NCBI GenBank assembly: GCA_037447655.1
Contig: JBBHKE010001997.1
Location: forward strand, 1 to 64,000
From: Zygnema cylindricum
Taxonomy: Eukaryota; Streptophyta; Zygnematophyceae; Zygnematales; Zygnemataceae
Length of the DNA: 64,000 bases
Reading direction: 5' to 3'
The notes beneath the pieces are model-generated. The model saw only the letters and a program-made list of their open reading frames with translations. It was not told the origin of the DNA and ran no database searches. A program made the translations under genes and the position numbers. Below, one piece after another: positions 44,965 through 55,665 of the stretch (positions are counted from its first letter, which is position 1; each line of letters starts with the position of its first letter).

Positions 44965-45169
44965 GCAACACGCCTGAAGTATTGATTTTCAGACCAGAAG
45001 TGCAGTCTCTTTTTGCCTCAGAATTTTATGACCTTAATTATTTATCCTTTTTACCTTTTTAAAGAAAAAGAAACAAAAAAAAATGAAGTAGACGTACTCT
45101 TCAATTAAGTATGTTATACCCTCCACTAGGGAATCAAAGCTTCGAATATATTTTTTAAATACCTATCGT

Positions 45170-45560
45170 AAATATTGAAAATACTGTACTGGTTTGTTGT
45201 AAATTTTGTCATGTCAAAAAAATTGTAAATATTATAAAATATTGTATTTATTGTAAAGTATTGTATACATTATATATATTGTATATATTGTAGATTTTGT
45301 GAATGTAGTAATCATTGTAAACGTTGTGAATATTGTAACATGGGTAAATATCGCAAATATTGTAAATTTGTGAACTTTATAAAACACTAACATTTTGTGA
45401 AGTTGTAAATTACCTGTTTATATTGTTACTCTTGTGTATATTTTAAGTTTTGTAAATATTTTAAATATTGTAAATATGGTAAATATGGTAAATTTTCTAA
45501 ATGTTATGAACGGTGTAAATGGTGTAAATGTTGTTAAATATTGTACGAGCTCAACATAAA
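45170..45560 (+). repeat. Degenerate 9-bp tandem repeat (attgtaaat)
   Basis: Units such as attgtaaat, attgtatac and attgtagat follow each other for about 390 bp with many changes. The coding frames on the minus strand (Phe/Thr/Ile repeats) follow from the repeat. Confidence 0.75.
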
Positions 45561-46680
45561 TAGTGTAGATTAACCAAAAATTAATATAATGTCTACAAAA
45601 TGGTAAAGTATTGCACTCTATTAGCATGAGGAAAAAAAATGATGAAAAATATTTGAACATTAAAAAAATTGGGTGTTATGATAGCTTCAGGAGTCATTCC
45701 TGAACCCTCAACCCTCTTATCCTTTCAGCAGATAATTGCTCTCTTTCTTCCTTCCTTTTCTTCTTCCTTTTCCTCTTCCTTCTTTCTCCTCTCCCTCTCC
45801 CTCCTCTCCCTCCCCTCTTTTACCTGCTTGCTCAGAATTCATTTCAACTGCCGTTGTGCCGCTTAGAAAATCTATAACCGCCAGGAAAATGAAAAATGAT
45901 GCAATATTTGCCCTCCATCTCGAGTGGAAAAGGCATAACCTGAAAAGTCAAGCGCCTCAACTTATTAATTCATCGGTTTGTCATTTTGTCAATTTTTCAA
46001 AGTGTCAAAGGAATCAAAATTCAAAGGAAGCAACATTTAAATCTGAACATGTGTCAACATCTATGAATGTGGTAACAAGTCAACATTTTAATTTTTCAAC
46101 ATGTAAATGTGCACACCATATAAACTATCTTTGTGTCAATGGGCAATCCATAAATGTTTTTGAGATTTTTTTAGGGAGAAATTTCATTAATGTTTTTGAG
46201 ATAATCTCCTAAAGTAGTAATTTCTTACTACATTAAATGTTGCAATGTTTCATCACTTTGTCAATGTGACAATTTAAATGTGAAGGCTCCATCGTCGTTC
46301 TTGCAAAAAAAATTGACTCATAAGTATAAAATTTGCCAGAATTCTCAAAGTTTACAAAGACATATTCCATCCAGGAAGCTATGTAGGAAAGCAACTTAAC
46401 GGTGTAAAAAACTGGATATGGGTCCTTCATAACTGCAAAAGTTTTGTTTGACCATAGATGTGCTGTCATGAAATTCCCCATAGTGAAATTGTGTTTTCCT
46501 TATGTATTTAATAACTATCGCCAGCTTAAGTTTTGCCATAGAAAAGCCAAAGATCGTAAATTTGTAAGTCAACACAACAGGAAATAAGAAAAAAAAAAAA
46601 AATACTTGACTCAATAGGTCAATGTGACAATGTATAGATGACTGAGTGATAATGAGGATGTGCCCTTGTGTAGAATATGC

Positions 46681-46741
46681 TCCTCTCCCTCTCCCTCTCA
46701 CTCTCCCTATCCCTCTCCCTCTCCCTCTCCCTCTCCCTCTC
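46681..46741 (+). repeat. (ccctct)n microsatellite
   Basis: About ten ctccct units in a row with one interruption. Confidence 0.9.
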
Positions 46742-46919
46742 CTACATGCTCCATGCTTGGGGCTGGCCAGATTTGGCTGAAGCACACTACTCGCAGGCCA
46801 GGGGCGCGGGGGCAGGGCGTGGGAGGAAGGAGGTGGATGTCACACTGTCTTACTGTCCCAATGTTTCAATGGTTCAATTTGGATGTCATAATGTTGCAAT
46901 GTGATCTGCAATGTGCTTA

Positions 46920-47470
46920 TGTATAATTCAATGTCTCAAAATGTTAGGTCAATGTCTCTATGGATTAAGAGATTACTGTGTGAAAGTCAGCATGTCAATG
47001 TACCAATGTGACAATGTGTACTTTTGTACGATGTGTTCTTGTGTTAACGTGTGAACAGACCAGCGGCACATGTGACAACGTCCATGTGTCCATATGTTAA
47101 GGTGTGAACGCGTCAATGTCACGTGTAAAAATGTCCATCGGTCAATGTGTTCGTGCATTAATGTAGCACATCATGGTCAGATGTGACAATGTGACAATGT
47201 GACAATGTGACAATGTGTCCATGTGTCCATGTCACAATGTGTGCACAAGTCAGCGTCACATGTCACAATGTCAATCAGTCCATTTGTCGATGCGTCAGTG
47301 CGAGGACACGTCAATGTCGCATGTGACAACGTCAAAATGCTAATGTGTGAACACATCAAATGTCACACGTGGCAATGGCAGCATGTCCGTACGTTCCATG
47401 TGTTCATGTCGGAACACATCAGACAATGTCCATGTGTCCATGTGACAATGTGTGACGGCACGAATGGACC
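46920..47470 (+). repeat. Degenerate short-unit satellite (gtgacaatg, gtccatgt)
   Basis: Units of 8-9 bp, mainly gtgacaatg, gtccatgt and gtcaatgt, fill about 550 bp. Four perfect gtgacaat copies stand at about 47183-47215. ORFs on both strands (His/Thr/Met-rich) come from the repeat. Confidence 0.8.
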
Positions 47471-48345
47471 GAATAATCCAACGTGCACGGTATGAACACG
47501 ATGACGTCATCAACGCTGATGCCAAAAACGGGCATTACAGGAAATCTTGCCATAGACTGCTCGTGCTGACGTGTCATCTCAATTTGTCCAAAACCTCAAA
47601 ATCAAAATCACAATTGCAGAAAAATAATAGAAACACAAAAAAGGACTATAAATATCTGTTCAGGAATAACATTCATCATAATAATAATAGCAATAATAAT
47701 ACTAATAAATATATATATAAAATACATACAAATATAAAATGAAAAATACAATACGGTAAAAAAAGCAATAAATTTTAACAATTCCACCGATTTCCTTCCC
47801 TCCCCTTCTGGCTCCCCCCCCCCCCCCCTCTCCCCCCCATCCTTTTTTATTTTCCCGAGAAATCGACTGTTTTCTGTCATCGTTACCTTGTTTTCATAGT
47901 GCCACGTGGCAGATACACAGCAACCTTTTTACTTTATTTCTTTTTTGAATTGTTTTATCGTTTTTTTCTTCGTATTTTTTCCGTTTAATCGCTTGAAATT
48001 CGCTTTGCCTCCCACTGTAAATCCGCCTATCTCCGCCTAAAGCTTCAAAACCCTAAAATATGGCCGCTTTCCTTCTTCCTACCTCTCCTCTCTCTCTCGA
48101 TCTCTCTCTCACTCTCTCTCTCTCTTTACCTCCCTCTCGCTCTTTTCCTACCTCTATCTCTCTCTCCCTCTCTCCCTCTCCCTCTTCCTCACACAGTCAC
48201 TCTCCTTCTCCCTCTTCCTCCCTCTCGAGCTTCGAAAAAAACGAGAAATAGTCGCCTTCCTGCGACCAGCGAAAGTGACGCCGCGTCGTATGGCCGTACA
48301 GAAATCCAGCCGTACTAAAAGATCGTACGTTTCCAGGTGGTACAG

Positions 48346-48567
48346 TACAACAGTGAATCGTAATTAGGGTTAATATTTTTTTCGCCGCTTAAAACATCTT
48401 TTCTCCGTACAGACTTGTCGGATTTTCAATTTGAGACCGCCAATCGGAAGCTGATAATCTTACCTTTCAATCGCAACCGTCAGATCTAAGAACCGACATG
48501 TGTGTACGGAGAAAAAATAGTTAAAGAGACGAAAAAAACATTAACACTAATAGCGATTCACGGTGTA
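48346..48567. mobile_element. 222-bp MITE, family A
   Basis: It has the same length and layout as 35851-36072, ending tagcgattcacggtgta. The left end is decayed (acagtgaatcgtaattag). Confidence 0.85.
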
Positions 48568-49245
48568 CCTTACCTGTACTTGTACGACTGTAGAATTGTT
48601 GATTTCCGTAGGGGATTCTTACATGTACGGTTCTTCCCACGGAAATTCATGAGGCTGACAGAAATTAGGGTTTCGCCATCGAAACTGAGAGCCCTCTGTT
48701 ATGTCACCACAAAATGTTGACGAATCGCGTGCAAGTTTCCTCGCAAACCCTAAAAGAATCATTCTTCCAAACAGAAAAATACGATCGCACTTCTCTGTTC
48801 TGACTTCTGAGTGTTCTCGAAGGTAAGAAGCGACAAAAAAGTTTGTACCAATGCGTCTAGGACCTCCAGAAAAAATGTCGGTCGTAGTCCTGATATGAGT
48901 GATGTGAGCGATATCTTTCATATTATAATAATAATAATCTTTCATATTTGCAAGATCCAAGCGAGAAGGAGAAAAAAACTGGAAAGAAAAGGACAAAAAA
49001 GTAAAAAAAAAACAGGAAAGAGAAGGCGAGAAATTAGATACTGTACCTTTCAGCCAATCAAAAGGGTTTAACTGGTGACGTTTGAAATTTTTCAAGGTTA
49101 ATGTTTTCGTGTATTTATTTTTTGAAAATTTTGAGGGTTGCCCGATGAGACACCTTGGGATGCATACGTGGCTGCGTTTGATTTGTGGAATTAATATTTA
49201 AAAATATATAAATATATATTTATATATATATGCATATATATATAT

Positions 49246-50052
49246 GGGAATTGCTAATCGCAGAGACGATTTTTGCTGCGCGCAGGTAGTTGTCATAAAA
49301 TTGTACATTTGAAGTACAATTTTGTACAGGATACGTACCTTTAATTTCAGATCTGACGGTCAATCCGTCAAACAACTTTGACTGGCGGATTATTGTACCG
49401 GCGGTTAAAAAAGTGTCTCGGTTGCAAACGTCGACCGTCATAAAAAAAATAAAAATTCACACGGCGGCGCAGTTTTACTGTAACCAAACTGCGGCAGCCA
49501 CATATAAATAAAATGGCTGCGCGCAGATAGTTTATCACTTCACGTTAGCCGCAAAAATGAAATCAACTCGTTGTCACGTCCACCGTGGACGTGACGACGT
49601 GTCATTTTAGTTTCATCGATATTTATACGCGGGTAGTCGGGGTACGCATTTTTATTTTGTACGAAGTTTATTTGGTTTCGTGCGAGTTTACACATGTTGT
49701 ACGTCGTCCTTTAATATGTGTCCAAGTTCAATGTAACGGTTCGCGAGTTGATTTCATTTTTGCAGTGAACTACCTGCGCGCAGCCATTTTATTTATATGT
49801 GGCTGCCGCAGTTTGGTTACAGTAAACCTGCGCCGGCCGTGTGAATTTTTTTTTTTTATGACGGTCGACGTTTGCAACCGAGACACTTTTTTAACCGCCG
49901 GTACAATAATCCGCCAGTCAAAGTTGTTTGACGGATTGACCGTCAGATCTGAAATTAAAGGTACGTATCCTGTACGAAATTGTACTTCAAATGTACAATT
50001 TCTGACAACTACCTGCGCGCAGCAAAAATCGTCTCTGCGATTAGCAATTCCC
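49246..50052. mobile_element. Foldback element, 807 bp, arms over 300 bp
   Basis: The left arm (49246 to about 49570) begins gggaattgctaatcgcagag. The right arm (about 49741-50052) is its inverted copy, with few changes and one indel. A loop of about 170 bp is left between them. The flanks are TA-repeat DNA on both sides, so a TA target duplication is possible but cannot be proved. No transposase was recognised. Older relatives lie at about 6256-7240 and 22753-23210. Confidence 0.85.
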
Positions 50053-50948
50053 TATATATATATATATCATATATATATATATATGATGCAAACTGATTTT
50101 CTCATACTGTTATATATACGACAAATGAAACGGAGGGCTCTCCGCTTCAATGGCAAAATATTATTTAATATAATTTATTATTTAATATTATTTTTTGCAA
50201 AAATTTTATTTTTCTTAGATAAATACACTGATAGGACATTTGTAAAAAATGCAAAATGTTCGCACTGTACCTGATTTCGTGTGATTATCGTACTAAATTT
50301 CCGGTTAGACTTGATGGCATAGGAGTGTACAGTACAGTAAAGAACAGTATAGCATAGTATTGTATAGTACAATACTGTACTTTTCCTGGGCAGCGTCGAC
50401 TTCAAATTTCTTTCAAGGAGGTACAGTTCTGTACTGTACTGTACAGTAGTGATGCCGACCTTCAGAAGTTTACTTCTGACCGTACGGTAAAATCTCACGT
50501 GAGTTTGATGATTTAGAAAAAAAAAAAAAAAAAAAAATGAAATAACTTTATTTCTATTTAGAAAATATTTTTTTATTTTCTGCCGGCAATTCGTTTCACC
50601 CCTAGTGTTAATTTTAGATTTTTTTCTAAAATCTCCACCAGTCGCACAAGACCGTACACAATATTTTTTCCAGTAAATCCTCGCCGTTGTTCGTAGAAAA
50701 AGCTGCCCGAAAAGGTCTTTAAGGGGGAAAAAGTTAAAATCTCATATACAGACAAACAAATACCGTCACTTGGCTAAATTCGCTTCCATTTGCCAATACC
50801 ATACGAACCGTCGATTCCTTCAGAGACCCTCCAATCCTCCAGATCTGAGATGCCGGCCAAGTCCAAAGGTCGGTGACCACTTCCAGGAAATCAATACTAC
50901 CGTATGGTAAAGTACTGTACGGTTATCTGGAAGATACACCAGATATCA
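50053..50948. other. Intergenic region, no gene
   Basis: AT-rich sequence with a stretch of gtac/agtacagta units at about 50320-50460 and an A run at 50517-50537. No domain-bearing ORF was seen. Confidence 0.5.
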
Positions 50949-51170
50949 TACCACCTTGAATCGCTATTAGCGTCGATGTTTTTTTCGCCACTTAAAACAA
51001 CTTTTTCCCGTACACATATGTCGGATTGTGGATCGGACGGTTACGATTGAAAGATAAGATTCTCAGCTTTTTAATGGCGGTTTCAAATTAAAAATCAGAC
51101 AATTGTGTACGGAAAAAAGACGTTGTAAGTAGCGAAAAAACCACTAACCCTAATAGCAATATAAAGTATA
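50949..51170. mobile_element. 222-bp MITE, family A, interior inverted
   Basis: The ends are taccaccttgaatcgctatt and taatagcaatataaagtata. The central part reads in the opposite orientation relative to the copies at 35851 and 48346 (ttgtggatcggacggttacg). Such inversion is expected if the ends are near-symmetrical. Confidence 0.8.
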
Positions 51171-51619
51171 CGGTACCGTACGGTATACTGGGATGAAAAT
51201 TGAGTGACGATTTTGTTTGGAATGGGAACAAAATAACAAATTTAGCCGCGGGAAACCTGACAATACAGTGACACCTGGCGTCAGAATTAACTACGAAACT
51301 TTGAAATCGTACGGTTTCCGGAATTTTAGGAATGATGCTATTTGTTACGGACAGGAGAAAATAACATTATTTGGAAAAGCTATAGTGCTGCAATGTAAAG
51401 ACGTGACTGTACGGAATTATAGATTGCCAGCTGTCAAAAGTGTCGTATTAATTCTAGGAATGAACAAATCAGATTTATCCAAATCTTATTCCATTTTTGT
51501 CTGCAAGGGCCACCACATTGGTCTATATTCTACTAAGGGACAGAAAAAAGCTAAAGACACACGTAGTCGTCACAATACCGTACATTCCATCCTGGTACTG
51601 ACAGATAGACGGCAATGCT

Positions 51620-51838
51620 ACAGTTCACCGTGTATCGCTAATAGTGTCGATATTTTTTTCGCCACTTAAAACATCTTTTCTCCGTACACACTTATCGGAT
51701 TCTCAATTTGACACTGCCGATCGGAAGCTGAGAATCTTACATTTCAATCGCAACAGTCAGATCCACAATTTGACAAGTGTGTACGGAGAACAAATGTTTT
51801 TAAGTGGCAAAAAAAACATTAACCCTAATAGTGATTGG
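51620..51838. mobile_element. Family A MITE with 13-bp flanking repeat
   Basis: The ends are ttcaccgtgtatcgctaata and taatagtgattgg. The sequence cggcaatgctaca lies on both sides (51610-51622 and 51839-51851). The second copy overlaps the first bases of the next element at 51848. Confidence 0.7.
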
Positions 51839-51847
51839 CGGCAATGC

Positions 51848-52050
51848 TACACCGTGAATCGTTATTAGCCTTATGTACGCTATATCGGCACCCCAAAATT
51901 TTGACATTGATACCTTAAATATAATAAATTATACTATTTAAGGAAGTGGACCATAATCTGCCACGTCTCCTATCACTAAATTAGAATTAATGACGCTAAT
52001 TTTTTCTTTACACTAATAATTTCTATACGCTAATAACGATTCAAGGTGTA
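51848..52050. mobile_element. 203-bp TIR element
   Basis: The ends are tacaccgtgaatcgttatta and taataacgattcaaggtgta, almost perfect inverted repeats. The interior begins like 28302 and 36076 (cggcaccccaaaattttgac) but is shorter. Confidence 0.85.
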
Positions 52051-52265
52051 CCACCGTGAATCGTTATTAGTGTAACGAAAACTTATTTGGCGCTGTTTTT
52101 GGCGTTGTTAACTTATATTCTCCGTACATGCATGTCGGATTATGGATCCGACGATTGCGATTGAAATCCAAGATTCACACCTTCCAATTGGCGGTCTCAT
52201 GTGAAAATCGGACAAGGGTGTACGGAGAAAAGATGTTTTAAGAAGCGAAAAAATTATTAATGTTT
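52049..52265. mobile_element. Family A MITE, right end missing
   Basis: It starts taccaccgtgaatcgttatt directly after the previous element and follows the family A layout up to about aaaattattaatg. The right terminal repeat is absent. The non-LTR element begins shortly after, so its insertion may have removed or displaced the end. Confidence 0.65.
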
Positions 52266-52299
52266 TTTTCGTCTATATAACGTCTTTAAAGAAATAATT

Positions 52300-52867
52300 C
52301 AACACAGGTTAATCTCCTCGTCTTCGCCGGCGGCCTTCTAGAAGCTTCGGCCATGGCTTCCAGAAAGGGTTTTCTGACCGTTTCATCGTGTATCCGCAAT
52401 CAAATTTGGCGTGCGGGTACTTAAAAGAACGTAAATTCAACACTCTTTTTATGGTGAGCGAATCACCTCTATCCGCTCTCTCGTTTTCTATTAATCGAGT
52501 CTGCAAGTTTCGGCCGACATCCTTACCTTTTGTGGCCATCCCTTGCCTTCTAGGCCGCCCAATTTGGCGTGCATTAGTGAAGCGTCAATATTACGTAAGC
52601 TCATCTAATTTTGGAGTGAATTGTGTTTCGCCGACATCTTTCTAAAAGCTTCAGCGAAGGTTTCCTCATACGGTTTTTTTGCCATCCTCTTCGAGTATTT
52701 GGCGCCCTCTTAAAGTTTTTTTGCCATCCTCTTCGAGTATCCAGCGCTAAAATTGGCATGTAGGTGTTCTACAAAAATTATTTTCAAGGACCTTTCTATT
52801 CGTGGGCAACTCGGCTCCATCCGTTTTCCCATTTTTTCATCATCAGCTCTGCCAATTTCAGTCGATT

Positions 52868-52932
<65 letters not shown>

Positions 52933-53330
52933 GATGAGATTTGCGAGTATTTCAAAAACATTCTTTTTTGCCAAAGGCTCGAACACTTCGGCCATGGTTT
53001 CCTACCAGCGTTTTTCCGGCCTTCCTTTTGTATTTGGCGCCAAATCTGGCGTGCGGTCGACAACAAGTTTTTTCAACTACCTTTCTTCTATCTCCCAAGG
53101 AACAAGTATTCTTTCATTTTTCATTTTACCTACTCAGGCCCCCTAAAGAGCTTTCCATGAGACTTTTAACCTTCCACCCTCCGCGCCCTATCCCAAAACG
53201 TTTTTACCTCGTCCTTTGGTTACTAGTTGACTTTTGTGGAGTGGTCTCATGTTGGGTATTTCAGTTTTTTATCTTCTACAACTATTGGAATTTTCAGTTT
53301 TTTTCTTCTACGCCTCAGTATCACGTTCTC
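52300..53330 (+). repeat. 5' region of the non-LTR element with degenerate repeats
   Basis: Units containing cttcggccatgg, a pyrimidine-rich ttccggcc-like stretch and tttggcgccaaat/ctggcgtgcgg recur at about 52340, 52540 and 52985. A 26-bp unit ending gccatcctcttcgagtat is repeated exactly at 52673-52698 and 52715-52740. A pure (CT)n run occupies 52874-52925. This probably corresponds to the 5' UTR and internal promoter of the element. Confidence 0.55.
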
Positions 53331-53331
53331 C

Positions 53332-54603
53332 ATGGCTCCTCAAAAGCGGCGGGCGTCTCGATCCCCGTCTCCCTCTTCTTCCGATCATGTGCGACCCCGA
53401 TTGGACGCCTTATTTGAACCCCCTACCCCTCTCTTTTTAAACCCCTCATTTGAGCCCCTTACCCCTCTCCTTCCCAACCTGCCACAACACCCTCCTATCA
53501 CCGTGTCCACCTCCACAAACTCAACCATACCTGTCAACCCACAACCCGTAGCCACTCTTAACCCTTTTCCATCCCTTTCCGTCCAACTTCCACATCCACT
53601 TTCCCATACTAGCCTTTATCGCTCTCCTTATCGTCGCGAGCAATCACACCTTCAACTTTCTACATCTCTTTCACCACAACCTCTATCACGACCCCCAACT
53701 TCACTTGGTGGTTCATTGGTGTCGAATCTAGGTCCATTAAGCCAACCATCACATCCTCCATCTTCGATCCATTTATCCACAACCCCTTTGGTTTTGGAGA
53801 CGACATCAACTTCCGTACCCAATTCGGGGCCTTCTCGAGTTCCATGTCCTAAGTGTGGCAAGTTTTACGCCGCAGGGGCGAGTATCTCAATACATTCAAA
53901 AGCTTGCCCAAAGACCAAGGCTGACATTCCCCCTTATTCCCCTTAACATCCTACACACCCTCCTGTTCATCGTCAACCATCTCCGTCTGATTAAGAGTTT
54001 GTTCAACGCCTTGATATTCTTGGGTGCTATCACTTAGGCTACCCGCGTCCGTGTCTCTACACCCGCATTCCCTATAATCTCCGAGAACCTATCAAAACAG
54101 CTTTGCGTCTTCCTTTAGAGATATTGGCTAATGATGTTTCAAATGAAACACCATGGTATTTAATATTCATGTTTCCGCTTTGGGTTCTAATTTTGCCACC
54201 CCGGGGGGGAGCTAGTGGAGCTTGTGAGAACAGGGCTGGATGTCAACGCTTTCTGCGTTGCGATTGGGAGTCTTTACAACAAAAACACACGAATCAAGTT
54301 ATTTGCTTTTCTGTTTCACTTCCTCGTCGTCGCGCCCATTACCAAGTTCTACCGCTAGAATGCACCGAGCTCTCCACCTTGGTCGTTCGGGTGAATTTTC
54401 TTAGGCTGCACGAGCTCTTTGACCTTTCACACCCTCTCCCTCTTCCGAAGCAACTGTTAACGCTTTACGTTTGTTGCATCAACCTGCACCTGACGACATC
54501 CTCTCATTTGTTGAAGGGCAAGACCCTCTTGAATCGTTTGATTTGGATCGTGAAGCCTTTACCAAGGCCCTCATTAAGTCTCCTCACCTTTCCGCGGGCG
54601 TTC
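53332..54603 (+). pseudogene. Non-LTR element protein, N-terminal part
   Basis: The ATG at 53332 opens MAPQKRRASRSPSPSSS, followed by a long Ser/Pro/Thr-rich stretch. A C-x2-C-x12-H-x3-C zinc finger lies near 53844-53906. Zinc fingers at this place are typical of R2-like elements and help target-DNA binding. After a stop at 53944 the sequence continues in changed frames with RIPYNLREPIK, an FPLWVLILPPRGG segment and LLHQPAPDDILSFVEGQ. The end at 54603 continues at 61049 after copia 2. Confidence 0.75.
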
Positions 54604-55651
54604 TGTAGAAATTAATGGTTTTTAAGTATTTTCTAGGTCTGAATAGAAATAAAGAAGCCGAGGCAGTCTACCTCTAACTTCTCTCTCCAACTCTCAAACT
54701 TGTCGCAGTCACTGAGAAATTGGAGAGGAAGCTAGAGCCATGGCTACCTAGGCTATCCTGAGGTTTACGGGAAATTTATATTAGTTAGGGGATTAATTAC
54801 TAAAAGGTATGTGCTGGCGACAAGATTTGATCCTAGTACCTACCGGCCGACAAAGAGTAGATAGCCGGTAGCCTTAGCCGTTAAGTCTAGAAATAATCTT
54901 ACGCAATATATAGTACGATAATTATTTAAACATGTACACGTAGGATAAATCATTAAACTATAACTGTTAACGGGATACATAGATATGGTAGTGTAAAAGT
55001 ACAAATTGTGGTACGGATAAGAAATCAATACCGCGCATTGATTTCGTAAGCGAAACAAATACCGCGCATGTATTTATTACGGCTACGATCAAATGCGAGT
55101 TTAATCGGACGGCCGGAATTAGCGCCGAGATCGCGGAAGAAGAATTTGGCGGTTTGTGGGCATCGCCACATCGGATGGCACGTGGCGATGTTACATTGGA
55201 GCGCGGCATCTCCGAGGATTAAAGGAGCGAATCCGGACATTCCACGTGTGGACATTTAGGCCATGTCGTACAATGTCCGCACATAAAGTACACCGGCAGC
55301 TGTACTTTTGCGTACGGAACTGTATTCTGATTGGTTCCGTACATCAGTAGATAGAGTCTGTGAGAGAGATAGGACTTAGAAACATTAGCAGATAGGACCC
55401 TCTCTCCCAGAGAGCTTCTGTACAAAAGGTCAACTTTGACCCTCCATAACTTACTGCTCAGGGGAGCAAATTTAGAGATTCTTTTTGCTATCGACTCAGG
55501 GGAGTCTTGCCTTCACAGGGGTGCAGGTTGTCAAAGCTTTTATCTGCCAGGGTGGCAGTTGTTTTTGTTGAAACACAAAGGTGTCAGGATAATCCTAGAG
55601 GCTTCTTGGAAGCTGTCCACTCTGAGGACTTATGGAGGTCTCAGAGTTTCA
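54604..55651 (+). repeat. Copia 2 5' LTR
   Basis: It begins TGTAGAAATTAATGG and ends AGAGTTTCA. It carries an antisense tRNA-like module (about 54815-54885), the GTAC hairpin (55277-55317) and a TATA-like tgtacaaaagg near 55420. Confidence 0.9.
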
Positions 55652-55665
55652 GGTTATGGGCCCAC
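55652..55665 (+). promoter_or_regulatory. Copia 2 primer-binding site (half-tRNA iMet type)
   Basis: It is identical to the site of copia 1 (GGTTATGGGCCCAC) directly after the LTR. The gag ATG at 55656-55658 is inside it. Conservation in both copies supports function. Confidence 0.85.

Larger units (their letters stand above)
44965..49245. other. Intergenic region made of low-complexity and repeat blocks; no gene
   Basis: Blocks include 45170-45560 (attgtaaat repeats), CT-rich 45740-45825, the ccctct repeat at 46681-46741, the gtgacaatg satellite at 46920-47470, a C run near 47813 and CT-rich 48085-48235. Family A MITE 48346-48567 also lies here. Many ORFs are artefacts of these repeats. No domain was recognised. 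Confidence 0.6.

Noticed and set aside
46920-47470. A CRISPR array
   Set aside because: Units are 8-9 bp and irregular, without repeats of constant length and unique spacers, and the DNA is a plant-type nuclear genome.
46973-47525. His/Thr/Met-rich ORFs on both strands
   Set aside because: All arise from the gtgacaatg satellite, open in several frames because of its composition.
51217-51669. 150-codon ORF on the plus strand
   Set aside because: No domain is recognisable and its last part runs into a MITE at 51620, so the stop is supplied by a transposable element. Probably chance.
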